Shown here: in pieces, positions 1 to 11,107 of the stretch
Numbering within the stretch: the stretch's first letter is position 1
Layout: each line of letters begins with the position of its first letter
Origin: Chamaecyparis obtusa
Taxonomy: Eukaryota > Streptophyta > Pinopsida > Cupressales > Cupressaceae
Reading direction: 5' to 3'
NCBI GenBank assembly: GCA_027943335.1
Contig: BSBK01006022.1
Location: forward strand, 124,001 to 188,000
DNA: 64,000 bases
Position numbers and translations under genes: made by a program
The notes under the pieces: generated by a model
Database searches by the model: none
What the model was told of the DNA's origin: nothing
The model's input: the letters and a program-made list of their open reading frames with translations, nothing else

Positions 1-147
1 CTAAGACATAGGATATTAGTGAACCTGTAAGTGAGTGAACCTGTAAGTGCTATTTTAATGCACATAATTCATTATTGTTTTCCTATATATTTGTAACTTT
101 TATTGGCTTTTGAGATGTATAGTATCATGAAATTTAATTCTATGGTA

Positions 148-158
148 TGGTATCAGAG
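148..158 (+). other. PBS-like site (initiator-Met tRNA type)
   Basis: TGGTATCAGAG matches the usual copia primer binding site complementary to the 3' end of initiator methionine tRNA. The AT-rich sequence before it could be the end of a decayed 5' LTR extending left out of the window. No gag domain is recognisable after it, so this may be a relic or a chance match. Confidence 0.35.
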
Positions 159-1618
159 AAATAGAAGAAATAATGGGAGAGATAGGAAAGCTTCAAAATA
201 GATTACATTATCCATCGGTCAAGCAAGTAGAGCACACTTTTTGAAGGATATGCATAATTCGAAATATGAAGAAAGTTTAAAGGTGTTGAAGGATAAGAAT
301 GAGATGGACAACCCGATCGAAGTACTAGGTGTGTTTATGCTAGGTGTATGCTATGTTACTGGGTACTATTGGAAAAGCTTGGGTCTTGGTATGTGTATGT
401 TCCAAATATGGGTATGGTTTGGGTATGGCTTTGGTTCTTTCTAGGCGTCCGAGTTTGTTGTGGGTCTTTTAGTGAAGAACCCACAACAAACTGAGATACC
501 CAATAAGTATTGAAGGGTCGTACTCGAGTGAATATACCAAAATATATACATGCTAATGAAATAAAATATGCACTACTTTTAAATTCTCATCAAATCTTTG
601 TTGAATATACCAAGCAAATTTGTGTATAAAGTCTTTAAATATTTATAAGAAAAATATGAAGTACCTAGGATTATATTTATAATTTATATTTTTGAACTAT
701 ATATGTATATATTCATTCCCGTACTCGTAGCCAAGTAGAAAAAAATTGTTGTACCAGGTGCCAGTTCTCGTACCCACTCCCGTATTCGAATCAATAACTT
801 AGGGCATATGATTATATTTGGCCTACGCCAGCAAAAAGTCGTGCAGATTCATTCAAAGCTCCCATAAGCTTAAGGCTTTGAGATACTGTATCAATGTCTA
901 TTGTATACGGTTATGTCAATTTGTCTTCACTTTAACATGTGGCAATTTATTAGTAGGCCACTATTGTGAGCTCCTGTGCTGATTGGTACGACCAATGACA
1001 CATGGTAAGCCTTGTGTGGTGGCAAGTTTCTTTGTATTCTATTGCTTCTACCTGCACCAAGGTGGAGATCATAAAATTTGTGTTAGGAATCTTGTGGCTA
1101 ATATTATATTCTTTGGCACAACATTTTGGCCTTGGCAGGAAATTGCCCTTCCAATGCTTGGTAAGGGAGTATTATACCTATTTAATTCTATGGTGATTTT
1201 ACCAATAATAGAGGGCAACTTGTGATCTCTTTTCACGATCTATTCTTTGAATGCATATCAAGGTTGAATTAAACCTAATTTGAGGCAGATCAAAGGTATA
1301 GTAGACATGATTGAAAGAATTGATTTCAGCCCTAAGTTGCAACCTTGAGACCATTGAAAGTGATTCAAAGCATTCAAAGGCATTAATTTCTTTGTGTGTG
1401 TTTTGGGCGAATTTTTTGCATATGTGGTCTAGGAAAAACTCTTGCTTGATCTCACATAAGGGAAGTTGCATGCCGCAAGCCAAAGGGTGTTTGAAAGGTC
1501 ATTTTGGCGGGAGAGAAGGCCTCCACACAATCTTCTACATTGCAGGTAGTGATTTCAACCAGAAAACCTTGCCTAGCAACTATGTTAATATGTCAAACTG
1601 TCATTTCTTGTGGGACTT
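159..1618. other. no recognisable gene
   Basis: Short open frames exist (for example 241-444 and 983-1225), but none shows a known domain or a convincing start context. The interval is AT-rich and probably old repeat DNA. Its last five bases (1614-1618, GACTT) are the left target-site duplication of the next element. Confidence 0.4.
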
Positions 1619-2323
1619 TGATGCAGAGAACAACAAAAAAAACCTTTCACAACAAATCTTGACCCACTACAAGCATAGCTTTAGTCTAGGACTATGACTA
1701 GTTCTTCTTAGTGAACTTGCTCAAGGAACTTGATAAGCATTCACCAAACACAAGCAATGGGGTCTTGGACCAAAAACTGGAAACCCTAGTTTCTGAACAG
1801 AACTGTTAGAAAGATTGGCTTATTAGATCAGTCAAACAATCTTTTCTTTAGGACTGGCGAGAACAAAAACATCTGCAATAAACTTATCTTTCCTTCGATG
1901 TGAGTCTCAGAACCATACCAGTCCGTACAAGGCCATACCAAACAAAATACAGACTGTTTACACAAGAAACACAAGGAAAAAAGGTGCCAAACTTAAATTT
2001 CTTTCATTCAATCCTTCTCCAATCTTTGAATTTGAGTTGGGAGGCCATATTTTTGCTTTTACAACCAATTCCAAGTGTTAGAACTGACTAACTAACCATT
2101 TTGTTAATGATTACAACAACTTTAACAACTATGACAAAGTTGCTTGACAACTTTTGTTCAACTTTTACAATTTGTAACAACTTGACCCCAAACTTTCCAA
2201 AATGGATGAAAATGATCCCAAACGGTCTTAAATGACCTTATTAGACCCAAAAACACCTAAACATACTGAAAATAAAAAAGTGACATAATGCATGCTTATG
2301 AATCTCCCAATGCCCCTGCATCA
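1619..2323 (-). repeat. 3' LTR of the non-autonomous element
   Basis: This 705-bp copy is homologous over both flanks to 3461-4620. The shared blocks include the stretch after the A-rich run near 1635 and the long block from about 1775 to the end. It lacks the middle segment of its partner. Its termini TGATG and CATCA are exact inverted repeats. Confidence 0.85.
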
Positions 2324-2442
2324 TACAACCAATGGGCAGAAAAGAACTAAGTCCCACTTGAGTGCATGTCTGCAACGGTACATCCATGCTTGACAATATC
2401 ATCTTCAGACATCCATGTAGTATCCTCCACAGGAAGACCTCT

Positions 2443-2940
2443 CTATTTGATTAAATACTGGAGATACGTCTTGATCCTTATCTTTTTGAATTCCTTGGTA
2501 TCAATGATGCATTCCCACTCCAGAGGTTTGCTAGGTAACTCTTCTACCCAATCAACATCTAATATGTCATGTGGACCTGCTCTATCATCATACTCCAAAG
2601 GTAGGAGAAATAGGAGTTTCATCTCAAGTGATGGTCTACTCTTCTTCTTCTTCTTCTTCCAATTGTATTGCATTGTCAGCTTCTCAACCTAACCATGCAT
2701 GTATTGGATTGCTTTGAGTTCTTTAACCTGCATTTGCTGGATTGCCTCTCTCCTCTTGTATTTGCTCCTTTTGATCTCTTTCTCATCAGTGAGATTCCAA
2801 AGTTTGGTGTCTCGCTCATAGGTATCCTCAATACTATCCATTAGATCATTCTTTTCTCGTTTGAGTAGATGGCGTGTTGCTGCCTTTATTTGAGTTTCTT
2901 TGATTAGTTCTATACTTGTTGTGACTCTTGTTCTCTTGGC
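2443..2940 (-). pseudogene. lysine-rich coiled-coil ORF remnant
   Basis: Between the LTRs the minus strand keeps one reading frame for roughly 165 codons, interrupted by one in-frame stop near 2689. The product is rich in Lys, Glu and Arg with heptad-like spacing, followed by an acidic tail at 2443-2600. Upstream, beyond 2940, the frame has further stops. I recognise no retroviral domain. It may be a gag-like packaging protein, a captured host fragment, or chance coding. Its composition differs from the AT-rich flanks. Confidence 0.4.
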
Positions 2941-3444
2941 TGGTTCACTTCCTTCTCCTATGGCTTATTTGACAACTCTTAATTTTTCACACCTCTATGG
3001 GTTTTCCCAATGTTCTTTGCTTCTTTTCTCAAGGCAATCATCCTTTGCCTTCTCTTGGCCAATAACTCTATGTAGGCCACTTCACTCTCTTTTTCATGTG
3101 CTAGCCACTTCCTTGACTTATTGTTTCCAACCATTGCTTCAACAAGAACTTACATTTCTGAAGGCCTCTCCATAACTCTAGAAAATCTCTAGCGAACTCT
3201 GATTTGGTCATATTTTCTTTCATCTTGTCTTTCTTTTTGAAAGTTTCCTTATCTTGATGCTACATCTCTATCTCTTTTCTTTTATTCTTGATACTTTGCC
3301 TAGGTTTTCTTTCCTTTTCCCCACTACCTAGTCTTTTCGCATCCAGGTTCTTCACGTCAACCTGTCAAATGCAATACACCAACTTCCAAAACTTCCCTTG
3401 CCTAGATCTTTGGGCTTTCAAACTTCTTTTCCCAGACCTTTTAG

Positions 3445-3456
3445 GCTCTGATACCA
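3445..3456 (-). other. primer binding site (Met tRNA)
   Basis: On the minus strand the sequence reads TGGTATCAGAGC, four bases from the LTR edge. This fixes the orientation of the 1619-4620 element. Confidence 0.8.
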
Positions 3457-3460
3457 AAAA

Positions 3461-4620
3461 TGATGCATAGAACAAAAAAAAAAACTGTCACAACAAATCT
3501 TGACTCATTACAAGCATAGCTTTAATCTAGGACCATGACAAGTTCTTAGTGAACTTGCTCAAGGAACTTGATGAGCATTCACCAAACACAAGCACAGGGT
3601 CTTGGAATTTTCAACCCTTTTACAATGCATTTTGATAAAATGACAACAAACACCCTTCCAATCATACCATTATAGTACGTTCTTGTTAGACATTCAAATT
3701 GCTTAAATGACAAACTTCACTTTAGACCCATGAAGAGCATGTTTTGATTGATCTTGTTTCAACCCATCCAAGGGAAGGCATCACATGTCTTCTACAACAC
3801 CTTAGGAGTATATTCAAACAAGTTTTAACTTCAGAAGATTCAAAATAAAACATTCATTCAAAAACCCTCACGAAACTAGGTTTTTTAAGATTGTCCCATT
3901 GTGAAATGCAAAGAACAATCATTAATAACTTTCACAAAAAAATAACCAAGCCAATCGCTTCAGTGAGATTGAAGATAACATAGATACAGACTTTTCCTCA
4001 AATTTTCATCAAGATCCAACAGTGGGAAATAAGTTAAGGTTTTTTTTCAAAAATTGGAAACCCTAGTTTCTGAATAGGACTGTTAAAAAGATTGGCTTAT
4101 CAGACGAGTCAAACAATCTTTTCTTTAGGACTGGTAAGAGCAAAAATCATCTGCAATAAACTTATCTTTCTATCCATGCGAGTCTCAGATCCATAACAGT
4201 CCGTACAAGGCTGTACCAAACAAAATACAGACTGTTTACACAAGACAAATAGGGAAAAAAGGTGCCAAAATCAAGTTTCTTTCATTCAATCCTTCTCCAA
4301 CCTCTGAATTCGAGTTGGGAGGCCATATTTATGCCTTAACAACCAATTCCAACTGTTACAACCGACCAACTAACCATTTTGTTAAAGATTACAACAATTT
4401 TAACAACTATGACAAAGTTGCTTGACAATTTTGTTGCAACATGACAACTTTTGTGCAACTTTTACAATTTGTAACAACTTGACCTCAAACTTTCCAAAAT
4501 GGATCAAAATGATCGCAAATGGTCTTAATAACCTTATTAGACCCAAAAACACTTTTAACACACTAAAAACCAAAAAGTGACATAATGCATGCTTATGAGG
4601 CTCCTAATGCCCCTACACTA
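3461..4620 (-). repeat. 5' LTR of the non-autonomous element
   Basis: This 1,160-bp copy is adjacent to the PBS. It contains about 440 bp not found in the partner LTR, running from shortly after the shared GGGTCTTGGA motif to an oligo-T run near 4045. Such unequal LTRs fit a deletion in the left copy or an insertion in the right copy. Confidence 0.85.
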
Positions 4621-4625
4621 GACTT

Positions 4626-5022
4626 CATCAAGTTGTTTCAATTACAGTGGTTTTTTGTTATTTCTTAAGTTCACTTTGCTTCTATTCCTCTTCTCCTCTA
4701 CTGATGGCTTGGGCATTAGGTGAGAGCAATAATCCAACATTTTGAAGCAAAAAATTAATTTATATAAATAGGTTTGTTTGATATAGACTTGAACTATAGA
4801 TCTTGACAATGAGATTAAAGAAGGTAGTTGTTGTTGAAGTGTTTGTAGCTGCGAGAGAGTTATTTACCTTTGATGAGTTGTAAGGTCATCTTTGAAGCCA
4901 TCTAAGTTTCAATTCAGTTATGTTTTAATTCTAGTTTTTTTCCTATATTATCCTCTGTGATATAGTATTGATCTTAGTGACGAGAAATAGGAAAAGAAAA
5001 CACTTTTTTTTGCTAACAAAAT
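4626..5022. other. no gene; probable leader of the next copia fragment
   Basis: AT-rich sequence between the TSD of the previous element and a copia gag start. It could be LTR or leader DNA, but no boundary or partner LTR is visible. Confidence 0.3.
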
Positions 5023-6436
5023 GTCAAGCAGTTCTTTAAAATTTCTTCTTCATGATTCCCATCTGTTGCGTGGGAATAATTATTTTGCTTGGAAGACCAA
5101 ACTTAAAACTCAACTCAAGTTTGAAGAAATTTGGCATGTGGTCCGTAGTACCTCTACATGACACAAGAATGATGGCGATGAGTGAAAGTAATTTGATTAA
5201 GCCGACAAAAGGCAAAATTGATCATCATCTTCAGCATTTCTGATGAAGTTCGTCCCTTTATCTAAAACTCATCCACAACCAAAGATAAATGGGGCAAGCT
5301 GAGGATAGTATATGAGGGGAATAATTGGAATTAAATCTTGAATTTGTAAACAGCTTGAAGATGAAGAATGGAGAATAGTTGGAGTCCTTTCTCAAAAGGA
5401 TTGTTGAGTTGAGAGCTTCTTTACAAGCCTTGGGAGTAATAGTTGAAGATGCAATCCTAGTGCCCATTGTTTTGTGAACATTTTTGTCTAGATACTAAGT
5501 GCTTGTGACAACTATAAGTTTCACATAACAAACACTGACTTTTAAGAAGCTTGTGAACCTACTTCTGAAAGAAGAATTTCTAAGCCAAGGATCATGGTGA
5601 GGATAATCATGCAATGACCGCATGTCATAAATGCAAGAAGCCTATGAAGCAGTTTGGTGGACCTCCCAAATTTGATATTTCATCCAAATCTCAGAAGAAA
5701 TGTTCAATTTGTGACAAGGTTGGACACGATGTGAAAATTTGTAGGCACAACTCCTTGGCCGAAGGATCATCCAACAATTTCCATTAAATGAAGCCAATTT
5801 AAAGTGGCAATACACAATGGAGCAGAAGAATGAATAGGAACATGGAAATGTAGTTGAAGATGAACAGTCCTCTGAAGAGGAATATGTGTTTTCAGCCCAC
5901 ACTTCAGAAGATAGTTCACAATTGACCTCAATTTGGTATGTGGACTCAACTGCTACAAAGAACATGATTGGACACAAAGAGTGGTTTCCGAAGGATCATC
6001 CAACAATTTCCATTAAATGAAGCCAATTTAAAGTGGCAATACACAATGGAGCAGAAGAATGAATAGGAACATGGAAATGTAGTTGAAGATGAACAGTCCT
6101 CTGAAGAGGAATATGTGTTTTCAGCCCACACTTCAGAAGATAGTTCACAATTGACCTCAATTTGGTATGTGGACTCAACTGCTACAAAGAACATGATTGG
6201 ACAGAAAGAGTGGTTTCTCACATTGAAACCCCATGATGATAAAGTCTCTCTTGGAATTTATACCACCTATGACATCCAAGGTATTGATGACATCTCTTTG
6301 CAGTTTGACATACATCATTGCATGCACACAAAAGTTTTGTATGCACTAGGACTAACCTGAAATCTCCTATCTGTTATTCAATTTGTTGATCACAACCTGA
6401 GGATTGAAGTTGATAAAACTCAGGATAAAAGGGTAT
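5023..6436 (+). pseudogene. gag: Ty1/copia gag and protease fragment
   Basis: An ATG at 5023 opens a frame with the copia gag N-terminal signature (a LRGNNYFAWK-like motif followed by Trp-His), soon broken by a stop. Later pieces, in shifting frames, include a gag block near 5260-5340. A CCHC-like knuckle follows (CSICDKVGHDVKICRH, about 5698-5745), then a protease region with DSTATKNM where DSGA/CxxHM is expected. After the protease comes the usual copia LGLT-x-NLLS block near 6345-6375. Integrase and RT are absent, and the fragment is cut at 6437 by the gypsy LTR. A 229-bp tandem duplication spans the zinc-knuckle/protease junction. It cannot encode a functional product. Confidence 0.75.
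5759..6216 (+). repeat. 229-bp tandem duplication inside copia
   Basis: CCGAAGGATCATCCAAC occurs at 5759 and again at 5988. The two 229-bp units appear to differ at a single base near their ends (ACACAAA versus ACAGAAA). The near identity suggests a recent duplication within an old, decayed element. Confidence 0.95.
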
Positions 6437-6437
6437 G

Positions 6438-7870
6438 TGTCAGAACCCCGTTGGTTCTACCCTTGTTCAACTGTCTGATGGATATAGTTCTTTGCAAATT
6501 TGTAGTTTTTTTGTGTTTTTTCAGAGTTTATGCTTTATATGATCTTTTGGATAAAGAACAGTAAATTAAACTAAATCTAAGAATTTCAAATCCACCACTA
6601 ACTATGCTTCTTATTTAATCACATGCAATTCACAATGAGAATTTCTTGCAAATATTTTAACTCTTAACTATTCAACCAAAGATATAAAAACCTGGTAATT
6701 AACGCAGGATATCAAGGACCAGCAATCAACAAAATTGCTTCCACAAATATATATCTCTATCATCCAATGCCCAAATCTGAGTGAGATATAAGTCCAAATG
6801 CTAAACGATCCTCTTAAGATATCAAATGCCTTCCATATAAACCTCACGTGGGGACCAAGGAAGGCTGCGGTTGGTGTTATTTTGGTACGACTGCCACCAA
6901 TGATGATAATTTTGCCTTATGAGCCACGTCTCGAATATTGGCATCAATTAATGATATCTGCTGATAATCTTCACAAATTCTGAATCAATCTTTCACCAAA
7001 TTCAATGGTTTGTAGCACAATGATGACTCTAGTTTGAAGCCATTCCTTAGTTGCACAATTTCATTGGGTCTTTCACCAACTCAATATGCTGAAAGCCTGT
7101 AGATATCACAATTCCCAAGCCAATCTAAAACCCTTGGATGTTCTCCAGAGACTTCACCAAATAAACAAGCAAAATTCATCATTCACAATGAGGTTCGATT
7201 TTCTTCTAATTGCTTTTATATTTACTCATAATGATTCAAACCAAAAAGTTTCTTCATCAAGTCACATTAATGATTTAACATTTGCTTTTTTTGTCACTTT
7301 TTTTTGACTTAGCAATTTCCTAAGTCTTGTGTGCCATAAATTAAATGAGCATTTAATAACATTTAAGGATGTCTTTGGCTTCCTTTTAAATTAAACTTTA
7401 TAATAGCTCTTTTATAATTAATTATTAATAAAGTATACTTTACTAATAATTAGTGCCCTGAACTTGAGCCAATGGATTTATTCCAATCAATCAATTGACG
7501 AACTCTGCTAATACCAAGTCCCGGAGCATTGCTAAAAATAACATGGGCATAATTGACTTACTATAAATAGTAAGTCTCAGAATGAAAGCTCTATCAATGA
7601 TACCACAACTCTACGTTGCCACCAATTTGTTCAGGTGTCCTGCTTAAGATTGAAACCCTGACTTTTCCAAAAGAGACACTTACTATAAATAGTAAGTGTG
7701 CCGAACTGATCCAAACAAAGAGCAATCTTGAATATCCCTGACCTCTGGAGTGGGAATTGGCCTTTGGTTCAGCCAACTGAGACCTTGTATCGCTTTGACT
7801 TAGCCCACGAGGGTCACTGATAGGCTAATCCTCACTGCAACCCAAGATGAGCTAAAATGGGGACATTACA
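6438..7870 (-). repeat. gypsy LTR (3' LTR of a minus-strand element)
   Basis: On the minus strand the LTR starts TGTAATGTCCCC (7870) and ends GGTTCTGACA (6438), with canonical TG/CA termini and a length of 1,433 bp. Immediately upstream in sense is a polypurine tract (GGGAGGGCGGAC, 7871-7882). Two near-palindromic TATA-containing motifs lie at 7555-7576 and 7676-7699. The same TGTAATGTCCCC terminus recurs in the 32354-34491 element. No matching 5' LTR is in the window. Confidence 0.75.
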
Positions 7871-7882
7871 GTCCGCCCTCCC
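7871..7882 (-). other. polypurine tract
   Basis: The minus-strand purine run directly abuts the LTR start, as expected for plus-strand priming in LTR retrotransposons. A GGGGACAAGC motif lies about 20 bp upstream, which is also common before gypsy 3' LTRs. Confidence 0.7.
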
Positions 7883-8243
7883 TGAAATTGCTTGTCCCCA
7901 AGCAATCTCTCCATCAGGATCCCATGGATAAGATTGTGTATTGTCTTCGTCATCACCAACTAACTACTGAAATGATATCATCATCCATACAATTAACAGA
8001 GTCTGCTAAACTGAACTCAACACATTTGATAATGTAGGAATAGAAGCATCACAAGGGAGCATCTCTATAGGCAGATAAGGTTTGCCCCCTTTCTTTTGCG
8101 CAAGGTAAGCCATCATACCAATCATCCAACTCATGCGCTATTGAACTGTGCATCCTGAAAATGTTATGTACATGTGGATCAAAAGTAAAATTGTATGCAC
8201 TCCTCATCATGTACACCTATGAAAATCCATTTGCAAGGCCTGT

Positions 8244-9970
8244 CTAGAACCTTGATGCCCTGGTGGGATCCCAAATGTCATCATCACTCATCACGAGAGG
8301 GGGATCAACATCAACCTCGAAAAGCGGATTGTCATAGGACAATGTCGTAACCATATCAAACAAGGGATTGTTCACAAAGTGAACTGCACCTCTATGTTGA
8401 TTAGTATAGTGTATCCCTGAATTGCTAGAAACATGATGTATGTCCAATTCCCCCTGAATCAAATCATGCTCCTATACCACCTTACCCTTCTCTCTAAAAA
8501 GAGAAATATAGTGCAAACTCCCCTTTGTGATACCCCTCAACACATACCCCTTTCCTTGGTACTCGAACCTCATCTCCATCAAATGTAGGTTGAGGGTGAA
8601 CTCCCCAATGTCCTGCAACCACTGCATACCCAACACAATGTCCATTTCACCCAAGTTGACTACATAAAAATTAGCTTGTAACTCGTAGTCATCAAAAGAA
8701 AGAGAGAGATAGTGTATGCATCTAGTACAGGCAAGGGTATAACCATCTGCCACCCTGAATCAAAAACCAACAAAATCCTGTACCTGAAGACTATACCTGC
8801 TAACAAACTAATCATGAATGAAATTATGTGTAGCCCCAGTGTCAAGCATGGCAATGCATCCTTGTCCATCCACCAATCCTTTGATCCTGAAAGCGGATGG
8901 AAGTGGTACAGTGGTAGATAATGCTATTGGTGATAGTTTGGCATCGGGACCAAACTCCAAAGAGGCTTTCTGAGCCTCATAAACATCTGAATCAGCTGAC
9001 TGATCTGATTTTTCAGCCTCATCATCATCATAATATATCCACATAGAACGACTAGCCTTGCCCCTAGGCCTTGAAGGGCAAGTGTGATCACGATCACAAG
9101 GCTCTTTACACCAATACCATAGTTGTCTACTCAAATCCTCATGAGTTGCCTCATCATGTTTCACCTTCATTTCATTAGCAATTGGAGGGTGAACCTCATT
9201 TGATGGTAAGGTGGTGGGTTTAGGTTGAACTTTCCCATTTAATAGCCCGATGTAGAAAAGGCTGATCAAATGCCTTAAGCCAACCTCTCAGTGGCTCTTG
9301 AAGTCCCTCAGTAAAAGAACATGACCAAATGTTTCTCTATCACATCGGGAACCATCACAGTGAGTCTCATAAACTCATTAATCAAAGAATCCATATTGCC
9401 CACCCGTCTAAGCTGAGGAAGGTCCCGAAAATATGATTCTGGATCCTTCCTATCAAAACACTCTATCAGCCTGTCAACAAATTCTTGATATGAGGTAATG
9501 AGATTGTGCTACATGGTGACCATCCCATGATGCCACCACTTGTTGGCTGCCCCACCCAGATGTAAAGCTGCAAATTTTATTGCATCCACCTCTGTCATAG
9601 GCCTAAGAGTCAGGAAGGTATCAACTTTACTGATCCAGGCCCGAGCTGTGACCTTCCCACTACCTTCGAACATAGGAAGAGTGAGCTTACTAGTGGCATG
9701 ATTCAGATCAACATTCTGATTTCTTTGCCTTATTTCCTGCCTAGGTCTACTATGCTCTCTCCTCTAAGTCATATATCTATCAAATGGCAGGTTCTTCTTA
9801 ACTCTCTCAAGCAATGCTTCCCACTCATCATGCATAGCCTACATATCATCAATGAAATATCCACCTTCCTCCTCCCTTACACTCCCTACCTCAGACTCAT
9901 TCCTCAAGAACGTGGGACGTTTAGGCCTGTCATATGGTACCTGCAGGGACTCCTCTCGCTCTAGGGGTCT
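8244..9970 (-). pseudogene. gag: Ty3/gypsy gag-protease remnant, chromovirus-like
   Basis: Reading leftward on the minus strand, 9970-9270 encodes a Retrotrans_gag-type domain, with the blocks around AWISKVDTF and ANKWW visible, broken by several stops. From 9269 to 8808 follow a degenerate zinc knuckle (CKEPCDRDHTC) and an aspartic protease motif (LDTGATHNFI, near 8815-8850). The next 350 bp continue the protease fold and contain VLGMQWL and GEFTLN, typical of chromoviral gypsy elements. After 8244 the sequence passes almost directly to the polypurine tract, so RT, RNase H and integrase are deleted. The right side is cut at 9971 by another LTR. Confidence 0.8.
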
Positions 9971-11100
9971 TGTTGATGTGCGTTTTATGACCCACTAATA
10001 GTAGAAAAAAATATTGAGATATCTTATCCTCTCTTGATGAAAATCATTTGTATGCTAAGATTGCGAAAGATCACACAATAGATTCAAAGGTTCCTTTTAT
10101 ATCAGTTCTTGACTATGGATAAGCTCATTGGTAAATGCGATATGCTGTTTATCATGAGGGGCCTTACATTTACGTTGCTCAAGTTGTCTTTAGATGATGC
10201 TGGATATGGGAGCTTTCAAAAGATATTGCGATGGAGTATTTCTTTTATTTGGGTTTTCACGAATATGCATAAAGTAAAGAGAGTAGGGTTTAAATTCCAC
10301 AATAACCAAGCTCTTCTTTACCAAGATTAACTACATCTACGCAAGAATTGGTGCAATCTTCAATGGGTTATGCAAATGATTTTCATACCACAACAAAAAC
10401 CCTCAAAACAAACAATGGACGTTGAATGATAGAAGTCAAGCATCCATAAAAGTGAGGGTTCAGGCTAACTTTACACAACGGCTTACAATCAACAAACCAT
10501 CAAAAGTATGAACCATAGAATTCATCAAATATCATTACATTCTCCATTGAAATCAAACACTTTATCTAACAAATCTAATCTAAATGAGGGAATAAGAGAA
10601 CAAGCAAGCACTACGACACGTCAAGAGATCACCAAACTTCAATGATAACTCTATTATCTTAGTAGCTCATAGCAACAATCTCCAAATTCTGTCCTTTACA
10701 AATGAGAAATGAGGCCTTTATATAGGTCCCTGATTACAATGAATGGCCTCGATGGAAAATAAATTAAAGGCCCAGATTGTGCCACCTCAGCCCTAATTAG
10801 GGTTAGGGCAAGAAGAGAGAATCTACATTTAATTTACGGGTCCACACAGACCAACCAGAGGAAAGATCACCTTCTTAGTGGGTAATAAATGCTCACTATG
10901 CATGCCTATTTAGCAGGAGAGTGGAGCGACATGAATGCCCACTATGTAATAAATACTCTTCCCAGATTAGCCTATGTTTGACTTTGCCCTTTGAATGCTT
11001 GGAATTTGGTAAACATTGTCTCCAACTTGTCCACACTAAGACTTGGCACTGATTCTCGCTTGAATTCCAGAATTGTTCTCTTGCTCAAATTTGCTCAAAC
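9971..11100 (-). repeat. LTR of a gypsy element (right edge estimated)
   Basis: The left edge TGTTGATGTG matches the outer edge of the 37183 LTR, and further collinear blocks are shared. These include CCTCTCTTGA, a run near AAGGTTCCTT, and a TATA-centred block at 10690-10800 containing CCCTAATTAGGGTTA. In both LTRs the TATA box lies about 750 bp from this edge, giving an equivalent R-U5. The inner edge is uncertain. The element is minus-sense, and a decayed ORF follows on the right. Confidence 0.55.
10715..10726 (-). promoter_or_regulatory. LTR TATA box
   Basis: CCTATATAAAGG on the minus strand corresponds in position and context to the TATA box at 37927-37939 in the related LTR. Transcription would start to its left. 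Confidence 0.5.
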
Positions 11101-11107
11101 TACTCTC

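Larger units (their letters stand above)
1619..4620 (-). mobile_element. non-autonomous LTR retrotransposon with unequal LTRs
   Basis: Two direct repeats (1619-2323 and 3461-4620) begin TGATGCA. The left one ends TGCATCA, giving perfect short inverted termini; the right one ends CACTA, apparently mutated. GACTT at 1614-1618 and 4621-4625 is a perfect 5-bp target-site duplication. A PBS for initiator Met tRNA, read on the minus strand, lies at 3445-3456 just inside the right repeat. The element is therefore minus-sense with its 5' LTR on the right. The 1.1-kb interior has no gag or pol domain, so it must be mobilised in trans. The right LTR carries about 440 bp (roughly 3608-4050) absent from the left one, so either a gain or a loss followed insertion. 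Confidence 0.85.

Noticed and set aside
983..1697. Overlapping plus-strand ORFs as a host gene
   Set aside because: No domain, no consistent frame and no promoter signal. The second one runs into the TSD and LTR of the 1619 element.
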